Shown here: piece by piece, positions 1-11,300 of the stretch | Numbering within the stretch: position 1 is the first letter of the stretch | How the letters are laid out: each line of letters begins with the position of its first letter | Assembly (NCBI RefSeq): GCF_964204865.1 | Contig: NC_135261.1 | Location: forward strand, 4,340,001 to 4,404,000 | Source: Styela clava | Lineage: Eukaryota; Chordata; Ascidiacea; Stolidobranchia; Styelidae | Direction of reading: 5' to 3' | DNA length: 64,000 bases | Program-made: the position numbers and the translations under genes | Notes under the pieces: generated by a model | Told to the model about the DNA's origin: nothing | Seen by the model: the letters and a program-made list of their open reading frames with translations, nothing else | The model's database searches: none

Positions 1-369
1 GTCAGCCATTCCCGGAAGAAAAATTCCGAACCCGGTCAGCCACATTCAAGCATTCAGTCGGGATTTTGACATCTGCGGGATTGTACTTTCATAATGACGG
101 ACAAGATTGAAAATGGCCATGACCAAACTACAGGTTGGTAAAATACCGGTAGAATATTATTTTTGTCATCCAAAATACAATTAAATACCAGTATAAATTA
201 CACAGCACTTATTGTCTTGGAGGTAAGGTACGTTAATCACGTAGACCTATTTTTAGTTACTGTACATATTACGGGCACCAGCCGAGATATAGCGGTACGT
301 TATCGGGATTGTCCGATTTTTCTATTGCTAATCTCAGTATCAAGGCACGTATCGTTTCTGTGCAGTTAC
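1..369. other. Gene-free left edge
   Basis: I see no supported gene, RNA or bounded repeat here. The short open frames on both strands have no recognisable domain. It is the left flank of the inverted-repeat element that begins at 370. Confidence 0.4.
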
Positions 370-1832
370 TACCGTAAAAGCGCCTAACTTCGGACAAAAT
401 TACTATATTTTCGTCAATAACTTGGCCATTTATTGTCCAAAAGGTGCCAAAAGTGCTCGGTAAAACATTCGTGCGGTAATTTACATTCCCTGCAAATTTC
501 GGTTCAATTGGACTATTTTTACTATTGAAATAATCGATATTTCTTGCCATCTGACCGTTATCCTTCACTGCCCTAACTTCGGACAGTCATTTTCTTCACT
601 GCGTAACCGCGACGCACAGAGAGAAAGAGGCTTCCGATGCGGATGGCGTAATCACGTCGTTGCGTGAAGATAAGACGTTCGATCGTCGTCGTAACGTAAC
701 ATTGACGTCACGACCAAAATGCATTATTTGAAACTTCCGTCGTCCTATGTTTAAATCTTTCGTTCGTTATTTGCGATACTTCAGATGAGTATAATAACAC
801 GTTAGTCATTTTAATCAGAAAATGCATACGTAAATATATCTGATGCAAACCGTTTCAATCCACAATGAAGTATTTTAACAGGCTTCTATCGAAGTCTTTG
901 AAGTATTAATATTCTCGACGGATAGCTTTTTTTTTATCGTGCGCGGTTATCTTTATAAATGATAATTTATATCAAACACACGGTAAATCCGATTGTAAAG
1001 TTTAATTTAAAATTCAACTTAATCTTGTAAACATGTAGGTCCCGTTTATTTGTTGGAGATTAAATTTATTTTTAATTTCGAGTGAAAAAAATTCAGCCAG
1101 GCCGTATTCAATAACTGTCATTTCGACTACTAATCATAAAATAATGGTTAAGTTAGTGCACTGTGCCATATGGACGTTGGAATTATCATAGTTTTATATG
1201 TTCGATTTTAACGTCATCGATTAAGTGTGACATGTATTTTCATTAATGTAATTTTGGCATATATTCATACATGACCGAACAAAATACAAAAATATTACAT
1301 TGGAACGCCGTCTTTATCTTAACGGAAATTGTCATATTGGCTCCGTTGTGTCTGGCGTCAAAATTCATTTCCGCGACGCAGTGTGACGTCGTGTCGGAAG
1401 TGAGCGAAAAATAATCTACGTGAGGTTGACGTAATTTTTGACGCTGCGTGAAATCTTAATATTCTTACGGAATTTATAATTCAGAATTTTAGATTTTATT
1501 TGAATCTCGTACGACATCTTGCGATCACTCAAATAAATTATATACATTGTTGTCGCCCTCTACCGAATGATGGTATTTTGACGATGATAGCTTCAGTAGG
1601 AGCGACGCTCTGCGCCGTTGAATGCCGGGCAGTCAATTTTCGGCAAAATTTCCGTTTTTTTACCAAAAAAATAATTATGCAACATTAAAAAAGATGAGAA
1701 TAGATGTAGATATAACAGCGCAACCTATAATAATTAAAATTAGCAATATACGGCGCGTTTTAGCCAAGATATGGCCGTTCAAAAATTTTGTCCGAAGTTA
1801 GGAACTGTCCGAAGTTAGGCGCTTTTACGGTA
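370..1832. mobile_element. 1.46-kb DNA element with 27-bp terminal inverted repeats
   Basis: Positions 370-396 (TACCGTAAAAGCGCCTAACT followed by TCGGACA) are the exact reverse complement of 1806-1832. The core of the terminus, CCTAACTTCGGACAG, recurs inside at about 573-587 and near the right end (1793-1803). No transposase frame is visible, so this looks like a non-autonomous DNA transposon. I found no convincing target-site duplication (left flank gcagttac, right flank catagcta), so the superfamily is unassigned. It lies about 0.5 kb upstream of the first recognised MAGUK exon and could hold or interrupt that gene's promoter. Confidence 0.6.
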
Positions 1833-2361
1833 CATAGCTACACTTTTATATTCAATCATTTGGTTAAATGCTTTAAAACGTGATTTGCCATATGATTAAG
1901 CCGTTTTATCGACATTCCTTTTTTCTGGGATGAATTTTGGTGAGCGAACACGTATTACTTCTTTTATCAATACCTTTCCATCTAAAATCTGTACGTTTCA
2001 AACCTTACTCTAGGTTTTGTTCGCTTTCCCGATTCTATAATCAGTTACTTTTACTTTTGTTTTTATCTATTTTTTTTATCGTCTATTGCTGATTATGGAG
2101 TCGAAATAAACTTATACCTATAACTTATACTTATACTGAATACCTTGTGTAAATCGTATCTTTTTCATACACGAGGCTTTACAAAAAAGATCTCAGTTTA
2201 TCAATACTATTTTGAATACTTCTCATGACATTTCGGTTGTTTTCACATAGCTGTATAGAGCTATCATTACTATTTCTGCATTTAAGTTTATTTAAAAATC
2301 GATTCTAAAACAAAAAATATGATTTTGTATTGTTGTTAAAACAGCGTTTACATTTTGGCAG

Positions 2362-5300
2362 ATGTGAGGCATGTTCTCTCCGGGATTGATGAGTTGAAAG
2401 AGGTCAATATAATATCAAAAGAAAATAAAGAAAAAGAGATTGAAGCACTTGCAAATAATCCTGTTGTACAATCTCTCGCAAAGGTGAGGTGTTTGTAGAG
2501 ACGCAGTTATTACCGATATATTTACAAAGTCATGTACCAGATTTCAAATTATCATGCAAATCTATATCTACTTAAACCTGAAACCTAGCCCTGAATCCAT
2601 CAAAACTATATTCATAAAGAAAATGTTCTAACTTACCCAAAGTTTGTCACCATCAGGGGCAGTCTTTCCATTACAGCCTACATGCCTTGGTTTGTGGCAG
2701 TGCAATTTTACCTGCCATGGCTTTCAATTTGCTGCCGTGTTACCTCGCCTCACTCCATTGGTTTGTGGTGGCTAAAAAGTCGGCTATGGTTAGACCATAG
2801 GAATTTCCGTGGTTTTGTGGCAGCTCCAGACGCCATAAAGTGCTTAAAACTGCACTTGTGTATGTAGGGATAGACTATTTGAAAAAATCTTTCACTCTAA
2901 CATATTCTATATTTAAATCGAATTCAGAATGCCAAATTAAAAAAATATTTTCTTTTATTCACGGTTATCTGATAAGCTCAAAGGTGTAGCTTTCCTAACT
3001 ATGTAGTTATTCACGTTAAAGCTTCAACTTTGATAAAGTAGAGTGTTCTATTGTGATACACTTATATACACAATGTTTGATAACAACCTGCTGTAGAATC
3101 TGCATATTTTTCAACTTGATTGTAAAATCTGAAAAGTTTATAATTGTCATTAAAACACGAAACTTGCATAAGACTTTTTAAAAAAAACTTTATAAACAAG
3201 TGTAGGTTGGGTATGAAAAGTAAATACACCCAAATGCTAGTTGTTTTCTTTCATTCTGGCAATTCGGGTAGTTGGTATTTCAAGCTAGTTTTAAGCTCTG
3301 TTGTAAATTCCAGTTGCCAGTATAATACTTCAAAAAAAATATTAAATTTGTAAAAACAAGGGGACATGGTGTTTCTGTCAAAATGTTAGGGTTAAGATAA
3401 TCATATCATCAATAGTGATGCGTTAATGATTTGGTTTCTGCGACACTAACTACTCATCCTTCTTCTATGCTTTTGTGCCGGCGGATTCGTATGCATACAA
3501 TGCAAGGATGCTGTAGCAAGAGTAAAGATGACTATCCTAAGTGATTTAAGAGTCTTGCTGCACACTAACACAAATGTATTTCTGTAACGTTTCGTCTGAC
3601 CAAGGTCAGACTTCTTCAGACAAACAGAAACGTTACAGAAATATATTTGTGTTAGTGTGCAACAAGACTCTTGAATCATTAATAATGATAGTTGCAATCA
3701 TATCATCATACAATCATAACTAGATTTTTAAATTGATTTGATCACAAGTAAATTTTGTGTGAAGGATTATTTCTCTTCTTCAGGCTCATAAAGCAATGGC
3801 AGAAAAGAAGATTCTACCAATTCGTACAGATTCATTAGATTTATCTCAAAGAATCACGGAATATGTGAATGAATTGCCCGAAGATGAATTATATGAACAA
3901 TTGAAGATACTTCTGACCAAACCACACTTTACGGTATGTTTTACTTTTATTCTGAAAGAAATAAAGAAGACTTATCCCTCGGCAAAGCTGCTGTCAAATA
4001 CTGGAATACTTCTTAAATATATAAAATTGGATCTCACTTATATTTGATTTAACGACCATACTGTATACACCAGAATTGTGTTTACCTTTGATTGATTTTT
4101 TTTACTGTAATACTGCTTTATGTAAAAATTTGCTTCAGCACCATGTCACTGTAGAGTACAACAAGTGTGGATTTAAAACCCTGTTCGAATCCTGAATCCA
4201 ATAATATTGTTTGGTAATGTCATCCGAATGAGGTACTGCCAAAAAAAAACGGTTCTTACGACAGCTGGCAGGCAAGCTAGCCTTTCATTTGTTACTAATA
4301 AAAGGCGGTTGCCATGGTTCGCTGTGTATTTTCGGCATGTGTAAAAATAAACTACTGACTACTGACTGAATTATATCGTGACGTTTCGAGCCACTGACTA
4401 CCAATTTGTGCGATATTTGAAGCACCACAAGTTACTACAATCACAAGAACAGCTAGGAGGTTCTTTTATGAACAAAATTTTTATTCAATTTTCAGAGTCT
4501 TTTGAAATGTCAAGATGACGTCGGCATCAAGAACAAAACTAATATCGAACAACTTCATGGAACAAATACTGATACAAATGGAAATCATAAGTTTGATGGT
4601 AAGATCTAGTTACTTTAACATCAAACCTATTTAACTGATCCCATACAACATAATATCTTTGCTTTCACCCTGGATAAAAAAGAAGGTTTTTCCATTTTAA
4701 TAATTGCTCATTTGAAGAATTTACATGCAAAGATTTACAAACAATTGAATTTACACACGGAAAGCGATATCTTGCTTACTTGGTTCTCGAGTTAGGTAAT
4801 AAAGTGGGTGATAGAATGAAATTTTGAGTTATGATCAACTTTAGTCTGTATCCACCACTGACAGGGAGTCGGTCAGTACCATGCCATTATTAATGCCTGA
4901 CAGGAAAAACCTTATTCTGATATAAAAGTGTTGATACACATTATCTTTTGCTTTATTGTTTATACATTTTTTAGGACTAGAGAGGAAAACTAAAATTCCA
5001 AGAGCAATAAGAATGGTTGGATTATACAAGAAGTCTTGGGAACCATTGGTAAGTTATTATTGTAATAAAATTCAAAACTTTACGAACAAGCATTTTTTAA
5101 GTGGTTTATGGATGCATGTTACAGTTTTTGACTTAGGTTCTTATTTACATATTTATCTTGGGGGAGAGAAAAGGCGATTAGACGACCTAATAATATGGTT
5201 TTAGCCTCTTATCTGGTTACCAGTCCATGTTGGGTATGGGATCAGTTTACGTATGTTGTATATTTTATTGTTTCAATGCTCGTTTTCTGGTTGACGAATT

Positions 5301-8300
5301 TTTAAATCTCTCCCTCTCTTCCAATCTCGTGATTGTCTTGATATTCGGACCTGTAATATTTACCTGTATTTATTTCAACCATCACACTGATCCATATTTT
5401 TCAGGGTTTAACAGTTGCAAAGGAAGGAAATGAATTGAAAATAGCAAGAATATTACATGGAAGTGAAATTGAAAAGAAAGGCCTTCTACATGTCGGTAAG
5501 ATAATTTTGAAAGTTTTGTGTAACTTGATATTTCTATTAGTTCTTTCTCTGGTACCAGGTTAGGGTTAGGCCATAATTTTGTTCTAATTTTTCTCTTTCA
5601 GTTCTATTACGAGTTGGGAGACTGGCCAAGTGACTCCCGTAGTATTTGCACCTGAAATTATGTCGTAACCCTAACCTGGTACAATTACTATATTCCTGTG
5701 TCTGCCATCTTGATTCACATACTTCGGGGGTACCCTTTCTCTAACTATGGAAGAGGAAAAGAATGTTTTCACTAGGGATGTGATGATACTAGTGTTAGAT
5801 ATGTACAGAGAATCTGAATAATGGCCCGGAGTTGAATCTTCGGAGTCTGTGATGTCATGATAAAAACTCTAAAACCACAATTCTGTGTATTCAAAGTTTC
5901 AAACTATTTCATCAAAGTAAGTCATATGTCATATCGACTTGTCAAATTGTGCCTTAGGTAGCATATAAACTATTCTGGGAAACTCTCTGATCTGAGATTT
6001 CCCTTCAAATTGAACTAAAACGTAATAAACTATCTGAATCCAGATTTTAAATAAGCCCAGGTTCTAATATTAGAATAAAGCACTTCAACTATTTTAAATT
6101 ATTAATAAAATTAAAAATTTAGAATACTGCATATAATTAATTCCGGTACTTTCGTAGTGTTAGAGTTAGGGCATAATTTTATCCCGATTTTTCTTATTTT
6201 AGTTCTATTACAAGTTCGGTGACTGTCTGTGTTAGTCAAGTGAATATCCTCCTGCCCATAGGTTTCCGTCGTTTCACACAACTTGATGTTAAGTAGGCGA
6301 ACAAAATTAAAAACCTCCATATTGGTACACACACTTCTGGAGCTCCTTCATTCCGGATTTTTCGATTCGTTTCGTACATCCCCGGAACAAACTTGACTGT
6401 ACATTTATTTTTAAGATGACATCATTATGGAGGTAAACGGGAATTCTCTCGGTGGTGATCCGAAGAAATTGCAGGAATATTTATTAAAAACATCAGGCCT
6501 CGTTGTCTTCAAAATATTACCAAGTTATGAAGAAAATTTACCTCCTAAACTGGTGACAATTTATTTGTTATGAATGTTTCTTATTTAGAGTGAATATCGC
6601 TTTATGGCAGTGGTTTTCAACCATTTTGGATGAGCGGAATTCTAATGAAACATTTAGGAGGCTCCTGAAACCCCTGCTCGATAAAATAGCATAAATCCTT
6701 TCATATAAGCCAAGTTTGAAAGTGAAAAAAAATTGCCAGATTGCACTAAAAATTAGGCTTGTAATTCTCTTATGCAACCATTTGCTGTGATATGTGCAAT
6801 TGACAATTTGTGCAAATGACAATTTGTAGGGTCTGCTTATATGCGAATTTTCATAAATTCACCTTTTTAACGTCGTTTTAAGGGGGTCAATGCAGAGGGT
6901 TGTACCGTGTTACCCCAAAAATAAGACAGGGTCTTTATCCACCAGGTCTTATTTTATTAAAGGAAGGGCTTATATTAAAATCATTTTCAAAATTTAGGCT
7001 AGGTCTTAATTTCAGGGAAATAGCAAATGCCTAACTAGCAAACCCATTGTACTATATTGTGTACAATGTAAACACAGCAGTCTATCACAACTGGTTAATT
7101 AAATATACATTGACTACTTATTTTATAGCAGGTACTTGCTACTGTTTGGTGTGAAAAATAAACAAATCAAACAAACAACATCTTTGAGAGTTTTATAGCG
7201 CCTATGCATGCACCTCCGACAAAAATATTTTACTTTAAAAAATCATGTGTGCCCTACTGCCCTGGCTAACTCAGTGCTAATGTTTTCTCATATGCTGATA
7301 AATCTTGGGTTTAACGGTTTCCTGAAACTACTTGTTATATTTTTTTTCTGAATTTTCCTGTATTTAATAAATTCCAAATTTGGCTGGACTTAGAATACTT
7401 TCACTATCACCACCCAACAATATATTTTTTCACCATCGCACAATAATGATTTAGGAAAAGTAGCTTCCACTGTGTTAACTTACATATACGGAACCATGAT
7501 ATTTCTATATAGTTTTAGTAACTTCTTAGAGATATTATATCTATGGTTCTTCAATTTGCTTCTGAGCCACTGCGCTTGACCTTTTTTTGAGAAAACTCTT
7601 TTAATAAAAATCCATCTTTAAACTTTGGGACTCTAACGTAAAAAATCTTGCATCAATTGTCATTTGATAGCATGTAATTCTCCGCTATTATACTGGTTAG
7701 TTTAGTAGCTGTTGTCGTTCATAGCAGTGAGTTTACTCAGAAATGACTTTCCTTCACTTCTTAATTAGCGATTGAACACCACCTTTCTTTGTAAAAATTA
7801 TTTTAAAAACCTGTTTAAAAACTTATTTTAAAAATGTATCTCTTGTCTATATTTATCTCTTGTCTGCTGATCTTTTTAAAATTATACATAATTGAAAATT
7901 AAATCATTTTTCTTGCTTTTAGCTTTATATCAAATGCCATATTAATTATGATCCGAAAGAAGATGATCAGTCTCCATGTGCTGAAGCCGGATTAAGTTTT
8001 AAAAAAGGAGATATTCTTCAAGTTGTAGATCAAAAAGATTCAGACTGGTGGCAGGTAAGAATGTATAAGGAAAATAATTTAAACAAAATCATGAATTTTT
8101 CAAATTCTGCACAGCATCTAACTCAAGTAAATACTTGGTTTGGCAAATTGATAAATACGTGTGTTGTCTCTCGCTTCTATCTTTAGTTCCTTATTTTGCT
8201 AACCTTTCCCCAAAGCAACACACATAATTTGCCGCAAAATAAGAAGCTTTTACTGCTTCAATTCGGTATGCAACTTTATCGAACAGCGAATAACACCATA

Positions 8301-11300
8301 AATTAGAACCAGCATCATGCAGTCACGTCGTTAATGATTGGTAATGTCCTTCTGTTCTCCTTGACTGTATATTTGCGCATTTATATCGCGCAGGACTAAA
8401 TCATTCAATTAATGTCCATCAAACCATGAACACTACATAGTGCCTGAGCAGCTCTAGAGTAAACCTTAAATTTTAATAAAAGCTCTTAATGCCATTATTA
8501 AGCAGGGTGAGGCTAACAAATTTCCATATTCCATTTTTTAATCCATAAAGAATTTTGAAATGTGGGATGTTTTTGTCTCACCCTACATACCTAATTCTCA
8601 TTATATAAAATATTCGAGGCTTCGAGTTACTTAATATAGTGTGACTTAGAAACCTGGCTGCTTGTCAATCATTGTCCCATAAAACATATTTAATTCGAAG
8701 ATTTTCTTGACCTTCTGTAGGCTCAAAGGGTAAACAACAAGGGGGAAGCTCGTGGAAGAGCAGGTTTAATTCCTAGTTTATCATTTGAAGAAAAAAGAAG
8801 AGCACTGAAGGAAATTAAAATGAACACATTAACAGGTAATGATCTGATTTCTGCGGGACTAACTAATTATCCTCTTTTAAGCTTTTGTGCCGGCGGATTT
8901 GTATGCGAATAATGCAAAGATGCTGTAGCAAGAGTGAAGATAACTATCGTGAGTGATACAAGAATCTTGCTGCACAGTTTTTTGGCATTTTCTTTGTGGA
9001 GCTCGGATAGTTGGAAAGATTCTCAAAAAAGAGTGCTATTTTAGAATTAGCATTTCTTATTTCTAGTTATTGCTTAGTAAATTATATATCTATTATATAT
9101 CTCGAGCCAAATATTTTTTACGATTAGACAGTTTGAGTTTGTGTCATTTTGTTCAGACGATAAAAGTCAAATTGACTGCTTGTAAAAAACACTCCAATGT
9201 AACTAACACTGCTGTAACATTTAACAAACTTAGCTCCAGTAATCCAGTTTTGTTATCAGATGCTCATCAACGAACGCTGTTTCGTTACAAGGCCCTGCAC
9301 AGGCATCCACTGCTATCTAAGGAGCTATTATTTTAGAAGGCCCGAAATCTTTGCGGTTCAGCATACTGGGATCTGACCCGGGATACGGAACCTACGATGC
9401 CAACACGGTTTAGTCTAACACTTCAAGCCGTAGGCTACACCTGCCAGCTTGAGAGGGTGGATGCACCATGTTTCACATTTATATATGAACCAAGCCGCAT
9501 CTTGAAGGCCATTAATTACATTTAAAGAATGCTTTCTGCTTTTTATATCAACCAATTTATATAATCTGGTTTTATTTTCAGAGAAGAAGAAATCTCGCAA
9601 ATTGAAATCCAAGCGAACAATGTACAATGCTTCACAAAATGCTGCTTTTGATAAACATGATATTGCTGTTTATGAAGAGGTGAGGAGTTTGCAGTTAAAA
9701 TTTACATCCATTGATGGGGGCTCCCGAAGTATGCGAACCAAGATGGCGGACATCGGAATGTAATATGTGTACTAGGTTAGGGTTAGGCCATAATTTCAGG
9801 TGTAAATACTACGGGAGGCTCTTGGCTAGTCTTCGAACTGATAATAGGACTAAAATAAGGAAAATTGGAAAAACATTATCGCCTAACCCTAACCTGTTAC
9901 CCATGTTACGTTCCGATGTCCGCCATCTTGGTTCGCATACTTCGGGAGCACCCATTGATGTCTGTAAAGGATCAAATATTAGAATATATTTGGACAAGAT
10001 TTTTATCTTGGGGAAAGGAAAGCCGATAACACAGCTTAATCATATGACGAACTACAGCCTCTCTTCAGGTTACCAGTCCATGTTGGATATGGGAACAGTC
10101 AACAGTTATATGTTTGAGATTCATGGACTTAAAAATGAACTTGCTGTGTAGAAAGAGGTGTAGGTTTTGCAGTCATAAATCACAACCATTGATGCCCATA
10201 GTGTACATATTATTAGAATACATTTGAAAACAAAATTTTGTATTTATTCAGTCATGATAAGACAACATTACCAAATAGCAAGGTATGGCCCTTTACCTGG
10301 TTTCTAGTCCAAAGTATTTATTGAATTCGTTAACCAGCACTTGTGTATTTAGGTTGCCTGCATTCCACCTTTCTCACGGAAAATGCTTGTACTTTTGATA
10401 CAAAGTCGAACAGTCGCTGATGGAATAACTCAAACTATTATTGACAGCAATCCAGAAGTTTATGGAAAATCAGAGAAAAGTAAGTCAAATACTAATAGTG
10501 AAACTATAAGCAATAAAAACATTTCATTCAACTTTGGGAGCTCCAGAAGTATGTGCACCAAGATGGCGCACATCCTGAACATAGTATGTTACCAGGTTAG
10601 GGTTCAGGTTGTGCGCCATCTTGGTGCACATACTTCTGGAGCGCCCAACTTTGTTGGAAAATTGAAAAATCCTAGTCGACAAAAATTTTACCTGGCTCTA
10701 AAATAATTTCACTTTGCCTGTTGCTTCTGATTCCTAGATAAAAAATGTTGGCTATAAATTCTTTGGCACTTTAACATTTGCCAGCTCTATCTACTTACAA
10801 ACGTGACTTTGGGCACATTGCCTACAGTTTTATTTCTATTTTCAGCTATTGAGCCTCCAACTACAAATGGGTCCAGTTCTTCAACTACGTTACACAGTAA
10901 GTCAGATTCCTATTTTGTTTTTTCCTCTTCATATAAAATATTGTTTAAAGCAATGACTCGAGCCTTTAACGCTCCTTTCTGATTGTCCTAAGCGACTTTT
11001 TATACCACTCCTAAAAATGTCCAAACGTGCCGGAAAATTCACTCATGTATCGTTGGAAAGCTTGTTTTCGACTCTTTCCACTAACTGCCGCCTGAGACAT
11101 GTAGTGCATTTTCTCCTCACCCTATGGTGTAGATATGAGAGAAATTCAAGTTTTCTAACTATGACTTCTGTGGTAAACACATGCAAGATAAAAGAAATAT
11201 AAAATACTCTTGGTCTATCGGAGAGAAAAGGGACCATTTTTTAAGTCAGGCTAATACTAGATGCACATTCTAATTCATTTAATTATGCCTGTGTTGTGTG

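Noticed and set aside
9770..9905. Interstitial telomere repeats (TTAGGGTTAGG)
   Set aside because: They are fixed parts of the MITE arms, one or two units only, and recur at every family member.
9711..10151. 146-codon open frame
   Set aside because: It runs across the palindromic MITE at 9717-9952 and a SINE fragment; similar frames occur on the opposite strand and in the twin MITE at 11798.
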